A stretch of DNA of 56,268 bases from Emergencia sp. (GCA_022767345.1 JALEOD010000005.1:1-56268), one strand, 5' to 3'. Positions 7,799 through 16,992 are shown, counted from the stretch's first letter. The notes: generated from the letters alone by a model not told the origin. Numbers and translations: made by a program.

Positions 7799-8743
7799 AT
7801 GAAAGATAAGAAAAAGGTAGCCGTTTTGGGCGCCGGTACGATGGGAACCGGTATCGGACAGACCTTCGCCATGGCTGGCTGTGACGTGACCTTAATCTGC
7901 ATGTATGACGACATGACCCGGTCAAAGCCTATGGAAACCATGGAATCCAATCTGAAAGTATTGGCAGAGAACGAGGCGCTGGATCTGGCGCGTATTCCGG
8001 AAATTCTGGCACGGGTCAGTCTGACCGAGAGCATGGAAGAGGGCGCCCGTGATGCAGACATCATCTTTGAGTGCGTGGTGGAGGATCTGGCTGTTAAACA
8101 GGACTATTTTGCGAAGCTGGACGCCCTTTGTCCGCCGGAAACTATACTGGCGACCAATACATCGGTCATCAGTGTGACAGAGATTGCAGAAAAATCTGTG
8201 CATAAAGAGAGAATCATCGGCACACATTTCTGGAATCCCGCATACCTGGTGCCCCTTGTCGAAGTGATTAAGACAAAATATGTGTCCGATGCTGTGGTGG
8301 AAGAAACCTATGAACTTCTCGAAAAGGCGAAAAAGTGTCCGGTAATCGTACAGAAGGATGTGCCGGGATTTCTCGCCAACCGCATGCAGCACGCACTCTT
8401 CCGCGAAGCGATTTCTATCGTGGAAAGAGGCATAGCGACGGCGGAAGATGTGGACAAAGCGATTAAATACGGCTTTGGTATGCGTCTTGGCGTGCGCGCA
8501 CCGATGGAAGTCATCGACGCAGGCGGCACAGATTTAACCTACAACATTCACGAGTATTTGTTTCCGCATATTGAAAACAGCACAGAGCCTTCAAAGCTGC
8601 TGAAAGAAAAGCTTGCTGAAGGCAAGCTGGGCTTCAAGAGCGGAGAAGGATTTATGAAGTGGAGCAAAGAGGAGATTGAAAAATCCCAGAAGGATTTGAT
8701 TGAAGGCCTGATTAAGGTTGCAAGAGCGCTGGATAGGCTGTAA
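7799..8743 (+). CDS. 3-hydroxyacyl(-CoA) dehydrogenase family protein
   Basis: This 314-aa NAD-dependent dehydrogenase has the two-domain fold of 3-hydroxybutyryl-CoA dehydrogenase: a Rossmann domain with GAGTMGTGIG (residues 11-20) and a C-terminal helical domain (about 190-314). The catalytic His-Glu-Asn set is present as H143 (in THFWNPAYLVPLVEVI), E155 and the Asn in FLANRMQHA. The HFWNP motif with YLVPLVEVI differs from the HFFNPxxxMKLVE of classical Hbd. It is found in relatives that oxidise free hydroxy acids, such as carnitine or gulonate dehydrogenase-like proteins, so a non-CoA substrate is possible. The ATG at 7799 is chosen because AAAAGGAG precedes it; a longer frame upstream overlaps the cyclase gene. 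It lies between the cyclase gene and abfD in one operon. Confidence 0.88.
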   Translation: MKDKKKVAVLGAGTMGTGIGQTFAMAGCDVTLICMYDDMTRSKPMETMESNLKVLAENEALDLARIPEILARVSLTESMEEGARDADIIFECVVEDLAVKQDYFAKLDALCPPETILATNTSVISVTEIAEKSVHKERIIGTHFWNPAYLVPLVEVIKTKYVSDAVVEETYELLEKAKKCPVIVQKDVPGFLANRMQHALFREAISIVERGIATAEDVDKAIKYGFGMRLGVRAPMEVIDAGGTDLTYNIHEYLFPHIENSTEPSKLLKEKLAEGKLGFKSGEGFMKWSKEEIEKSQKDLIEGLIKVARALDRL

Positions 8744-8802
8744 AAAGTCAGAGCCTGTAAAAGCCAGAGCAGGGCACTTGTGACAACAAAGGAGGAAAAG
8801 GT

Positions 8803-10281
8803 ATGGCATTGATGACCGCGGCTGAGTATATCGAAAGCCTGCGTAAATTAAATACGAGAGTATATATGTTTGGAGAAAAAATTGACAACTGGGTAGATCA
8901 CCCGATTATTCGTCCGTCTATCAACTGCGTGGCGATGACCTACGCCCTGGCACAACAGCCGGAATATGCGGATTTGATGACAGCGAAATCGAGTATTACG
9001 GGAAAGACCATTAATCGTTTTACCCATCTGCACCAGTCTGCCGATGATTTGGTGAAGAAAGTAAAGATGCAGAGGCTTCTGGGACAGAAAACGGCTTCCT
9101 GTTTTCAGCGCTGTGTAGGGATGGATGCTTTCAACGCAGTATTTTCGACGACTTTTGAAATTGATGAAAAGTATGGAACAGAATATAATAAACGTTTTCT
9201 GAGATTCCTGGAAATGGTACAGGAGGAAGATTTAACGGTAGACGGTGCAATGACCGATCCGAAGGGTGATCGTGGAAAAGCGCCGCACCAGCAGGAGGAT
9301 CCGGATCTTTTCCTGCATATCGCAGAGCGAAGAGAAGACGGTATTGTAGTCAGAGGCGCAAAGGCGCACCAGACAGGTTCTATCAATTCCCATTGGCACA
9401 TCATCATGCCGACCCAGGCCATGAAAGAAGCCGATGCGGATTATGCCGTTTCATTTGCTTGTCCAAGCGACGCTGAGGGTCTGTATATGATTTACGGCAG
9501 ACAGTCCTGCGATACCAGAAAGCTGGAAGAGAATGCCGATATGGATTTGGGAAATCGGAAATTCGGCGGTCAGGAAGCACTGGTTGTCTTTGATGATGTC
9601 TTTATTCCTAATGAATATGTGTTCATGGCAGGAGAATACGACTTTACCGGCATAATGGTAGAACGCTTTGCGGGCTATCACAGACAGAGCTACGGCGGCT
9701 GCAAAGTCGGCGTAGGCGATGTGGTAATTGGCGCGGCGGCGCTGGCGGCAGAATACAACGGCGCGGAAAAAGCTTCTCACGTAAAGGATAAGCTGATTGA
9801 AATGACTCACTTAAATGAAACCCTGTATTCCTGCGGCATTGCCTGCTCCTGCGAAGGCTGTCCGACTAAGGCGGGAAATTACCAGATTGACCTGCTTCTG
9901 GCCAATGTCTGCAAGCAGAATATTACCAGATATCCTTATGAAATCGTCAGACTGGCGGAGGACATTGCGGGAGGCCTGATGGTTACAATGCCTTCAGAAA
10001 AAGATTTTAATTCTGATACGGTAGCGGGCAGAAACGGTGAGACCATCGGCGAAATCTGCAACAAGTATTTTGCGGGCAGAGAAGACGTTTCTACAGAGGA
10101 TAGAATGAGAGTGCTTCGTTTCCTTGAAAATATCTGCCTGGGTTCTGCGGCAGTGGGCTACAGAACAGAATCTCTGCACGGCGCGGGTTCGCCGCAGGCG
10201 CAGAGAATTATGATTGGAAGACAGGGAAATATTGAAGGAAAGAAAGAACTGGCGAAAAGGATCGCAGGAATTAAAAAATAG
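8803..10281 (+). CDS. abfD: 4-hydroxybutyryl-CoA dehydratase / vinylacetyl-CoA isomerase
   Basis: The enzyme dehydrates 4-hydroxybutyryl-CoA to crotonyl-CoA with a [4Fe-4S] cluster and FAD, a step of GABA and succinate fermentation. The 492-aa length is right for the family. Cluster ligands are visible: C100 and C104 in ASCFQRCVGMDAF, and H293 and C300 in AGYHRQSYGGCK. Long stretches such as SLRKLNTRVYMFGEKI, DGAMTDPKGDRG, AKAHQTGSINSH and GSPQAQRIMI match my memory of the Clostridium aminobutyricum protein closely. GGAGG precedes the ATG. The usual abf partners (CoA transferase, 4-hydroxybutyrate dehydrogenase) are absent here. Instead it is the last gene of a sigma-54 unit with a cyclase-family hydrolase and a hydroxyacyl dehydrogenase, so its in vivo substrate may come from a different route. 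Confidence 0.95.
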   Translation: MALMTAAEYIESLRKLNTRVYMFGEKIDNWVDHPIIRPSINCVAMTYALAQQPEYADLMTAKSSITGKTINRFTHLHQSADDLVKKVKMQRLLGQKTASCFQRCVGMDAFNAVFSTTFEIDEKYGTEYNKRFLRFLEMVQEEDLTVDGAMTDPKGDRGKAPHQQEDPDLFLHIAERREDGIVVRGAKAHQTGSINSHWHIIMPTQAMKEADADYAVSFACPSDAEGLYMIYGRQSCDTRKLEENADMDLGNRKFGGQEALVVFDDVFIPNEYVFMAGEYDFTGIMVERFAGYHRQSYGGCKVGVGDVVIGAAALAAEYNGAEKASHVKDKLIEMTHLNETLYSCGIACSCEGCPTKAGNYQIDLLLANVCKQNITRYPYEIVRLAEDIAGGLMVTMPSEKDFNSDTVAGRNGETIGEICNKYFAGREDVSTEDRMRVLRFLENICLGSAAVGYRTESLHGAGSPQAQRIMIGRQGNIEGKKELAKRIAGIKK

Positions 10282-10318
10282 AGAAACACACAGTTTTTTC
10301 AGCATAATGTCATAACAG

Positions 10319-10360
10319 AAAAAAGACGGAACATCTGCAGCGCAGACTTTCGTCTTTTTT
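10319..10360. terminator. Bidirectional terminator between abfD and phoU
   Basis: AAAAAAGACG (10319-10328) pairs with CGTCTTTTTT (10351-10360), giving an A-tract/T-tract stem usable on both strands. It serves the convergent abfD and pst-phoU units. Confidence 0.85.
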
Positions 10361-10377
10361 CGTCTTATAAACATCGC

Positions 10378-11049
10378 CTACTTCAGCGAAACGATTGGTG
10401 AGACGGGAGAAACAGCCTTTTCTCCGGTAATGGAGAAAATAACCCATTTTGCGATTTCAACAGCGTGGTCTGCCATACGCTCGAGGTATTTGGCGATCAT
10501 CAAAAGATCGAGAACTTTTTCGCCGTTTCCATGAGGATTTCCGAACTGCTGAATCAGTGTGGTCTTAATTTCGTTGAAAAAACCATCGACTACGTCGTCA
10601 TATTCGATGACGGATTTTGCAAGGACAGTGTCTTCCTTAACAAAGGCATCGATACTGTCTGTGACCATTTTAATCGTTGCTTTTGCCATGTCCTGAATCA
10701 GCTTTGTATCATCGGCAGCGGAAAGGTTGCACATGGTAACGATTTCTGCGATATCTCCGGAATTATCGCCGATTCTCTGCAGATCGGTGACCATTTTTAA
10801 AGCGGAGGAAATCGTCCTTAGATCTGTGGCTACCGGCTGCTGGCGAAGGAGCAGCTTCATACACATTGACTCGATTTCTCTTTCTTTTTCGTTGATTTCA
10901 TCTAAAAGGGGAAGGGACTGCTTCGCCGCGGCAGAGTCTCCGCTGATCAGAGCTTTTACAGCCATTTCAATGGACATTTCACAAAGGGAACCCATGTTGA
11001 TGAGGGCTTTGTGCAGGAGCGCGAGCTCCTCGTTGAATTTTGAACGCAT
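10378..11049 (-). CDS. phoU: Phosphate transport system regulatory protein PhoU
   Basis: PhoU couples the Pst transporter to PhoR/PhoP signalling and binds metal clusters at the membrane face. This 223-aa protein shows the two PhoU three-helix repeats. The first contains LALLHKALINMGSLCEMSIEMAVKAL (in two parts) with KEREIESMCMKLLLRQQP, and the second KSVIEYDDVVDGFFNEIK with MIAKYLERMADHAVEIAKWV. The E/DxxxD metal-binding patterns are preserved in RIGDNSGDIAE and ERMADHAVEIA. It begins 1 nt after the pstB stop, so it is the last gene of the pst operon. Confidence 0.96.
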   Translation of the reverse strand: MRSKFNEELALLHKALINMGSLCEMSIEMAVKALISGDSAAAKQSLPLLDEINEKEREIESMCMKLLLRQQPVATDLRTISSALKMVTDLQRIGDNSGDIAEIVTMCNLSAADDTKLIQDMAKATIKMVTDSIDAFVKEDTVLAKSVIEYDDVVDGFFNEIKTTLIQQFGNPHGNGEKVLDLLMIAKYLERMADHAVEIAKWVIFSITGEKAVSPVSPIVSLK

Positions 11050-11805
11050 TTAACCAAACCTCCCTGTAATATAATCTTCTGTGCGTTTGTCATCAGGATT
11101 TGAAAACATCTTTTCTGTTTCCGAAAACTCAATTAAATCTCCCAGCAGGAAGAATGCCGTACGATCGGAGATGCGAACTGCCTGCTGCATGTTGTGTGTC
11201 ACGATAATAATGGTATATTTTTCTTTCAGACCCATGACAAGCTCTTCAATATGAGAAGTTGAAATCGGGTCCAGCGCCGAGGTGGGCTCATCCATCAAAA
11301 GAATATGGGGCTCCACTGCCAGGGCTCTTGCGATGCAGAGCCGCTGCTGCTGGCCGCCGGAAAGGCCCAGGGCGTTTTTCTTCAGCCGATCCTTTACCTC
11401 GTCCCAAATGGCGGCGTCCCGAAGAGAACGCTCTACGATATCGTCCAGATTTATCTTGCTTCGAATTCCGTGGGTACGCGGGCCGTAGGCGATATTGTCG
11501 TAGATGCTCATTGGAAAGGGATTTGGTTTCTGAAATACCATGCCGATGTTTTTGCGAAGGGCGCTGACATCGACGGAAGGATCATAGATGTTTTGCTGAT
11601 CATATAGAATTTCTCCGGTAATTTTTACATCAGGAACTAAATCGTTCATTCGGTTGAGTGTTTTCAAAAATGTGGATTTTCCACAGCCCGATGGACCGAT
11701 CAGCGCGGTGATGCTCTTTTCGGGAATTATCATATTGATATTTTTTAATGCCTGTGATTTCCCGTACCATAAACACAGGTCTTTGACTGTCATGATAGGA
11801 TTCAT
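11050..11805 (-). CDS. pstB: Phosphate ABC transporter ATP-binding protein PstB
   Basis: PstB is the ATPase subunit of the high-affinity phosphate importer on the cytoplasmic membrane. It is 251 aa, with Walker [10 protein letters not shown] (about 37-45), Q-loop [20 protein letters not shown], signature [15 protein letters not shown] (about 149-163), Walker [14 protein letters not shown] and H-loop [21 protein letters not shown] is characteristic of PstB rather than other ABC ATPases. Its start overlaps the 3' end of pstA by 4 nt, which indicates translational coupling. Confidence 0.97.
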   Translation of the reverse strand: MNPIMTVKDLCLWYGKSQALKNINMIIPEKSITALIGPSGCGKSTFLKTLNRMNDLVPDVKITGEILYDQQNIYDPSVDVSALRKNIGMVFQKPNPFPMSIYDNIAYGPRTHGIRSKINLDDIVERSLRDAAIWDEVKDRLKKNALGLSGGQQQRLCIARALAVEPHILLMDEPTSALDPISTSHIEELVMGLKEKYTIIIVTHNMQQAVRISDRTAFFLLGDLIEFSETEKMFSNPDDKRTEDYITGRFG

Positions 11806-12662
11806 AGACTCCTCCTTTTCTTGAAATAACGGCTTACCAGTGTCGCTGCAAAATTGATGAAAAGGGTCATCAGCATTAAGATTGCGGCGATAGCAAAGGC
11901 TGCCTCAAATTCTCCCTGCTCTTTCGCATAAACGTACAGCGCGACGGTCAGCGTGCAGCCGCTGTTTAAAAGGCCGCTGACAGGACCTGCCAGTACGTGC
12001 GCAAATCCGGCGGTAAAGAGCAGAGCGGCTGATTCGCTTACGATTCTGCCGATGGTAAGAATGCAGCCTGTAATGATGCCGTCGATACAGCATGGCAGGA
12101 CTACGGTTCTGATTACGCGCCATTTTCCGGCGCCCAGACCAAATGCTCCTTCTCGATAGAGAGCAGGTACTGCCTTAAGACTTTCCTGCGTCGTTCTCAT
12201 GATGGTTGGTAGATTCATGATTACCAGGGTGAGTGCACCGGCGAGAAGGGAAGTTTTCATGCTCAGAAACTGACAGAAAAACAGCATACCGACAAGGCCG
12301 TAGATGATGGACGGAATGCCGGAAAGGGTTTCAGCGGCGTACTCGATGATTCCCACAATTCTTTGATTTTTGGCGTATTCTGTCAGATAAATGGCGGCGC
12401 CGGCGCCCAGGGGAACGACCACGACAACGGTGGTAATCATGATATACAGAGTGTTTAAAATATCCGGCAAAATGCCGATTCGTTCGGTCAAATAGCTGGG
12501 TGATGTGGTGAGAAATTCCCAGGAAATAAAAGGAATTCCTTTGATGAGAATATAGCCTGTTAAAAACACTACCAGGCTGGCTGTGGCTCCGGTAGAAATC
12601 CACATGAGAAGTCTAAGACCGAAGATTGTGCCTCTTCTTCTGGTTGACATTTCCTGCGGCAT
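11802..12662 (-). CDS. pstA: Phosphate ABC transporter permease PstA
   Basis: PstA is one of the two membrane subunits of the phosphate importer. The 286-aa protein has about six hydrophobic segments, the first at residues 18-45. The permease loop reads [27 protein letters not shown] (in two parts), the EAA-like contact for Pst[16 protein letters not shown] is a PstA/PstC hallmark. It is separated from pstC by one base and overlaps pstB by 4 nt. Confidence 0.96.
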   Translation of the reverse strand: MPQEMSTRRRGTIFGLRLLMWISTGATASLVVFLTGYILIKGIPFISWEFLTTSPSYLTERIGILPDILNTLYIMITTVVVVVPLGAGAAIYLTEYAKNQRIVGIIEYAAETLSGIPSIIYGLVGMLFFCQFLSMKTSLLAGALTLVIMNLPTIMRTTQESLKAVPALYREGAFGLGAGKWRVIRTVVLPCCIDGIITGCILTIGRIVSESAALLFTAGFAHVLAGPVSGLLNSGCTLTVALYVYAKEQGEFEAAFAIAAILMLMTLFINFAATLVSRYFKKRRSL

Positions 12663-12663
12663 A

Positions 12664-13533
12664 TTATCCCTCCTTATTTCTCTTTAAAAACAGATTCAGT
12701 GCGGCATTGATCAGCATGATAAAAAGGAACAGAACCAGTGCAATGGAGAACAGCGCCTGCCTCTGAAGTCCGCTGGAATAGGACATTTCACTGGTTACAG
12801 CTGTAGTCAGAAAACGGACGCTTTCAAAGAGGGCGGGCATGTTAGGGGCGTTGCCTGATACCATCATAACAGCCATTGCTTCTCCGATGGCGCGGCCGAT
12901 TCCGAGGACCACTGCGGCTGAAATACCGCTCTTTGCAGCAGGAACGGAAACTCTGAAGTAGGTTTCGACAGGAGTTGCGCCCAGTGCCAGAGAGGCATCT
13001 TCATACTCCCTTGGAACAGATTCCAGCGCCGTGATGGATACTTTGATAATAGAAGGGAGAATCATGACTGCCAGCACGATAATTGCCGCCAGAAGACTGG
13101 CTCCATCGGGAAGATGAAAGCCGTTTCTGATGGCCGGAACCAGTACAATCATACCGACGAGGCCGTAGACGATGGAAGGGATTCCTGCAAGAAGACTTAC
13201 TGCGGCACCTACCATAGACTTGACTCTTTTCGGCGCGAGCTTTGCAAGATATACGGCGGTGAAGAATCCGACAGGAACGCCGATGATGACCGCGCCTGCA
13301 GTGCCGTAGACACTGGTCAGGATAAAGGGCAGAATTCCATAGGTCGGATTGCCTGCAGTAGGAGCCCAGCTTTTTCCGAAAAGAAAATTGAACAGACCGA
13401 TTTTTTGGACTGCCGGGATGCCTGAAAAAATCAGGTAGACGGTAATTAAAAGAACGAATCCTACGGTAATAAGTCCAAGCATCAGAAAGATACCATGAAC
13501 AACATTTTCAAACATTCTTTTTTGATGGTACAT
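12664..13533 (-). CDS. pstC: Phosphate ABC transporter permease PstC
   Basis: PstC is the second permease subunit. The start is placed at ATG 13533 (MYHQKRMFENVVHG, 289 aa), because AAAGGAA lies just upstream, whereas the longer frame from 13596 begins at the pstS stop with no ribosome site. Hydrophobic segments start at about residue 15. The family loop ALESVPREYEDASLALGATP and GIPSIVYGLVGMIVL are present. GRAIGEAMAVMMVSGNAPN is typical of PstC. The gene follows pstS by 63 nt. Confidence 0.95.
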   Translation of the reverse strand: MYHQKRMFENVVHGIFLMLGLITVGFVLLITVYLIFSGIPAVQKIGLFNFLFGKSWAPTAGNPTYGILPFILTSVYGTAGAVIIGVPVGFFTAVYLAKLAPKRVKSMVGAAVSLLAGIPSIVYGLVGMIVLVPAIRNGFHLPDGASLLAAIIVLAVMILPSIIKVSITALESVPREYEDASLALGATPVETYFRVSVPAAKSGISAAVVLGIGRAIGEAMAVMMVSGNAPNMPALFESVRFLTTAVTSEMSYSSGLQRQALFSIALVLFLFIMLINAALNLFLKRNKEG

Positions 13534-13596
13534 TGATAAATTCCTTTCTAAATATGGGAAGCGACGGCTGATTACAGCTGTCGCTTTGCAGGGCAT

Positions 13597-14442
13597 TTAC
13601 TGGATTGGTACAGCACCGGCGCTTCTAATTACGTCAGATGCAGCTTTTGAAATCATGTAGTCATAGAATTTCTGTGCCGCAGGGGAAAGGGCTGTGTCCG
13701 CCTTTGTAACCAGTACAAAATTACGCTGTACCACATAGCTGCCGTCTTTGATGGTTTCTTCACTTGGGGTTACGCCGCCTACAGTCAGCGTTTTTACTTC
13801 ATCGGAGACGGAAGCGAGGGAGGCATACCCGATGGCGCCGGGGTTTCCTGCAACTGTTGTAATGACGTCGCCTGTGGAAGTCAGTTCCTGACGATATTTG
13901 CAGAGTTCTTCCGTACCTGTGATGGATTCAAAACCATCGCGGGTGCCGCTTCCTGCTTCACGTCCGATGAGCACGATTTCAGCGTCCTTGCCGCCGAGTT
14001 CTTTCCAGTTTGTGATTTCTCCTTTATAAATTTTTGCGATATCTTCAAGAGAAAGGTCGGTGACCGAATTCTCCGGATTTACGATAACCGCGATACCGTC
14101 ATAGGCCAGTATGGTCTGTGTCAGACCGGCTTCTATTTCTTCATCCTTCAGATCACGGCTGGAAAGACCGATATCGCAGCGGCCTTCGGAAACTGCGGTA
14201 ATGCCGGAGCCTGAGCCGGTAGGATTGTATGTAACTGTAATATCTCCATTTTCTGCCTCAAAAGTTTCCTTCAAAGAGCCGATTACTTTTTCCATGGATG
14301 TGGATCCGTCGGTGGCAACAGTGCCGGATACCGCAGCATTGTCGTCAGGTGCTTCAGCTCCGCTTTTATCGCTGCAGCCTGTAAAGATTGCCAAAGCGCA
14401 GACTGCTGAGAGTGCAAGTGCAAGTATTTTTCTTTTTTTCAT
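13597..14442 (-). CDS. pstS: Phosphate-binding lipoprotein PstS
   Basis: This is the extracellular phosphate receptor of the Pst importer. The 281-aa precursor has a lipoprotein signal peptide with lipobox IFTGC (Cys at about 22), an acidic linker and then a type II periplasmic-binding fold. Phosphate-binding loops are visible in DGSTSMEKVI (about 45-55), TGSGSGI and GREAGSGTRDGFE (about 160-172). It is the first gene of pstSCAB-phoU and the only one with its own promoter region, which contains a PhoP-type box. Confidence 0.95.
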   Translation of the reverse strand: MKKRKILALALSAVCALAIFTGCSDKSGAEAPDDNAAVSGTVATDGSTSMEKVIGSLKETFEAENGDITVTYNPTGSGSGITAVSEGRCDIGLSSRDLKDEEIEAGLTQTILAYDGIAVIVNPENSVTDLSLEDIAKIYKGEITNWKELGGKDAEIVLIGREAGSGTRDGFESITGTEELCKYRQELTSTGDVITTVAGNPGAIGYASLASVSDEVKTLTVGGVTPSEETIKDGSYVVQRNFVLVTKADTALSPAAQKFYDYMISKAASDVIRSAGAVPIQ

Positions 14443-14489
14443 TTTCTTTTTCTCCTTTTTCTTTTTTCTTCACTTTTGATTTCGAGCTT

Positions 14490-14544
14490 ATTATAGACGG
14501 CCAATATCAAATCTGTTACCGGGGAAATGTAAAATCTTTGTAAA
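14490..14544 (-). promoter_or_regulatory. pst promoter with PhoP-type direct repeat
   Basis: Read on the minus strand, TTTACA-AAGAT-TTTACA (14544 to 14528) forms a direct repeat with an 11-nt period, as in Gram-positive PhoP boxes (TTAACA-like, 11-bp period). A -10 TATAAT lies at 14495-14490. The -35 position (14518-14513, TAACAG) is poor, as expected for an activator-dependent promoter. Control by PhoP under phosphate limitation is inferred. Confidence 0.7.
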
Positions 14545-14582
14545 GCGGCAGAAGAAACTTTTGAAATTCATTCAGAGAGCGT

Positions 14583-14611
14583 TTGACCGTAAATCACCGT
14601 CATGATATACT
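14583..14611 (+). promoter_or_regulatory. Sigma-A promoter of prmA
   Basis: TTGACC (14583-14588), a 17-nt spacer and TATACT (14606-14611) lie 47 nt upstream of the prmA start. Confidence 0.8.
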
Positions 14612-14658
14612 GATATAGGTAAAACGGATTGAATCAGAAAAGCGGAGAGGAAGCAAAG

Positions 14659-15624
14659 ATGAATTATTTAGAAATTGATATAGAAACTTCGGCTGCCGGC
14701 ATTGAACCGGTAGTCAGCGCCCTTTTGAATCTGGGCATTACGGATACCGTAGTGGAAGATCCAAGAGATATTGAAGATTTAATGGACAAGAAGCAGACTT
14801 ACGACTGGGATTATCTGGACGACAGCATTCTTGAGAAGATGAAGGACAGCCCTAAAGTGACGGTGTATCTGGAAGACACAGATGAAAACAGGGCGCTGGC
14901 GGATCAGATTGTGCCTGCTATGGAGGAACTGAAAAACCAGGCGAAAGAAGGCGTGTTCGGTGCGTGTGCTGATTTCGGGAGTCTCAAGATCACCCGTAAG
15001 GCAGAAGACGACACTGAGTGGAAGGATAAGTGGAAGGAGTATTTTAAACCTGCGAAAATCGCTGAGCATATTGTAGTAAAGCCGACCTGGGAAAGCTACG
15101 AGAAGCAGTCCGATGAAAAAGTCATCGAAATCGATCCGGGCATGGCTTTTGGAACCGGCACCCATGAGACGACTTCTCTCTGCGTGAAAATGCTGGAAAA
15201 ATATCAAAAGGAAGGTGACAAGGTACTGGATGTGGGCTGCGGCAGCGGTATTCTCTCCATTGCGGCAGCGCTCCTTGGGGCCGGTGATGTGCTGGGCGTG
15301 GATATCGATCCTGTTGCTGTTGAGGTTGCTGCCGAAAATATTGCCCTCAACGGTGTTTCCGGCACAGCAGAAGCGCAGTACGGAGATTTAACCAAGGGTA
15401 TTGACTATAAGGCTGACATCGTAGTGGCAAATCTGATGGCGGATCTTGTCATGATGCTGTCTGAAGATGCAGCAAAACATATGCAGCCGGGAGGACTCTT
15501 TATTTCCTCCGGTATTCTGGTGGAAAAAGAAGTACAGGTTGTGGAACATCTGCGCGGCCAGGGCTTTGGTATTGTAGAGGTAAGAGAAGACGGCGGCTGG
15601 TGCTGTATTGTTTGCAGAATATAG
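14659..15624 (+). CDS. prmA: Ribosomal protein L11 methyltransferase PrmA
   Basis: PrmA methylates ribosomal protein L11 on lysines and the N-terminus using SAM. The start at 14659 (MNYLEIDIETSAAG, 321 aa) fits the family N-terminal substrate-recognition domain and follows GGAGAGGAAGC. The C-terminal Rossmann domain has GMAFGTGTHETTSLC (about 165-179), the SAM motif VLDVGCGSGILSIAA (about 195-209) and the NPPF-like motif in its PrmA form, DIVVANLMADLV. It heads an operon with a small membrane protein and rsmE. Confidence 0.95.
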   Translation: MNYLEIDIETSAAGIEPVVSALLNLGITDTVVEDPRDIEDLMDKKQTYDWDYLDDSILEKMKDSPKVTVYLEDTDENRALADQIVPAMEELKNQAKEGVFGACADFGSLKITRKAEDDTEWKDKWKEYFKPAKIAEHIVVKPTWESYEKQSDEKVIEIDPGMAFGTGTHETTSLCVKMLEKYQKEGDKVLDVGCGSGILSIAAALLGAGDVLGVDIDPVAVEVAAENIALNGVSGTAEAQYGDLTKGIDYKADIVVANLMADLVMMLSEDAAKHMQPGGLFISSGILVEKEVQVVEHLRGQGFGIVEVREDGGWCCIVCRI

Positions 15625-15644
15625 CATGCGGGGGAGGAAACTGT

Positions 15645-16241
15645 TTGAAAAAGGGTAATACAAAACGAAAAAATGACATTATATTCATGCTGTTTGCGCT
15701 GGTTTTAGGCCTGTTCATGGGGTGGGCCGCATGTGACCTTGAGGGCATAGGCGTTGCCGGCGCAATCATCAAAAATATCGGCATCTGGGTGTTCGTCTCG
15801 GCGCTCCTTGCCGTCTACACTCCGGAGGCTTTTAGGGCGGCGGCTCATGTGCTGCTGTATTTTATCGGTGTAATCACCGCATACTTTACGAATTTTGCTG
15901 TCATGGGCGGCAGCGTATCCTTCCGGACGCTGATTTACTGGCTTATCTTCGGGGCAATCGGTGCCCTGGTGGGCTTTATAGATTGGCACGCCTGCGCAAA
16001 GGAATGGCTGGGCGCCGCCTGCGCGGCAGTTCCGATTTCTCTTCTGGCGGCAGAGGCCTATTATATTTATAAAGGATTTTCAATTTCTTTGGCATTTGAT
16101 ATCGTGTGCGCAGTAATCCTTTATGTCATCATGGCGCCGGGCAAAATGCAGAAGCTGATGGCCCTTCCTTTTATCATTGTCTTTACCTTTGCGCTGGTAT
16201 ATTTCCACGTGCTTTCCGGGATTTTAGGAGGCTGGATATGA
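15645..16241 (+). CDS. DUF6518-like membrane protein
   Basis: The 198-aa product has about six predicted membrane helices and no catalytic motif I recognise. It is similar in layout to small membrane proteins annotated DUF6518. The TTG at 15645 is chosen because GGGGGAGGAAAC precedes it by the right distance; the frame extends further upstream only inside prmA. The opening KKGNTKRKN is a positively charged cytoplasmic N-terminus, after which helices run almost continuously. The stop overlaps the rsmE start (ATGA), so it is translationally coupled to rsmE. Its function is unknown, and the conserved position between two ribosome-modifying enzymes may be only operon packing. Confidence 0.75.
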   Translation: MKKGNTKRKNDIIFMLFALVLGLFMGWAACDLEGIGVAGAIIKNIGIWVFVSALLAVYTPEAFRAAAHVLLYFIGVITAYFTNFAVMGGSVSFRTLIYWLIFGAIGALVGFIDWHACAKEWLGAACAAVPISLLAAEAYYIYKGFSISLAFDIVCAVILYVIMAPGKMQKLMALPFIIVFTFALVYFHVLSGILGGWI

Positions 16242-16972
16242 AGATTTTTACAGATGCTGCTAATATAGAAGAGAGCCTGGTCCGCATCACCGATCAGGGT
16301 GACATTCGCCACATGATTAAGGTCATGCGCATGAAAGAGGGCGATGTGCTGGACGTTTCCGATTCAGCGCAGTGGGAATATCGGGCTGAAATTTTATCCA
16401 TCGATGAAGATTTGGTGCTTTTGTCCATTTTGGATAAGCAGAAATTCGCCAGAGAACCGGGTCTTTCAGTGACTCTTTTTCAGGGCGTGCCAAAGCAGGG
16501 CAAGATGGAAACGATCATTCAAAAATGTGTAGAGCTGGGTGTGGCTTCTGTGGTTCCGGTCTTTATGGACAGGACAGTGGTAGTAGAAAAAGGAAACTTT
16601 TCAAAGAAGTTAGAACGCTGGCAGAAGGTGGCAGATGAGGCAGTAAAACAGTGCAGGCGGGGTATCATTCCTTCCGTTTGCCCGCAGATTAAGTTTGAGG
16701 AGATGGGCACGCAGCTTGCTGGGTTTGATTTGGTGCTGTTTCCTTACGAGAATGAGGAGAATTACTCGATCAAAGACTGCCTGCGGGGGCTTTCTGAAAA
16801 GCCGAAATCCGTCGCCATTGTCATCGGACCGGAGGGAGGTTTTTCTGACAAGGAGGCAGAGCGGATGAAGGCGTGGAATGCCGCCTGTGTGACCCTTGGA
16901 AAGACCATATTGCGCACGGAGACAGCCGGTATGGCGGCTCTTGCCATGACCATGTATGAATTGGAATTATAA
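16238..16972 (+). CDS. rsmE: 16S rRNA m3U1498 methyltransferase RsmE
   Basis: RsmE is a SPOUT-class methyltransferase that makes N3-methyluridine at position 1498 of 16S rRNA. The 244-aa protein starts at ATG 16238 with TAGGAGG upstream and overlaps the previous stop by 4 nt. The N-terminal PUA-like part holds IRHMIKVMRMKEGD. The C-terminal trefoil-knot domain holds ALFQGVPKQGKMETIIQKC-like text (VTLFQGVPKQGKMETII), SVAIVIGPEGGFSDKE (about 190-205) and LGKTILRTETAGMAAL, the family signatures. It is followed by a bidirectional terminator. Confidence 0.95.
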   Translation: MKIFTDAANIEESLVRITDQGDIRHMIKVMRMKEGDVLDVSDSAQWEYRAEILSIDEDLVLLSILDKQKFAREPGLSVTLFQGVPKQGKMETIIQKCVELGVASVVPVFMDRTVVVEKGNFSKKLERWQKVADEAVKQCRRGIIPSVCPQIKFEEMGTQLAGFDLVLFPYENEENYSIKDCLRGLSEKPKSVAIVIGPEGGFSDKEAERMKAWNAACVTLGKTILRTETAGMAALAMTMYELEL

Positions 16973-16992
16973 GAAAGTGAGCATGATAGAAC

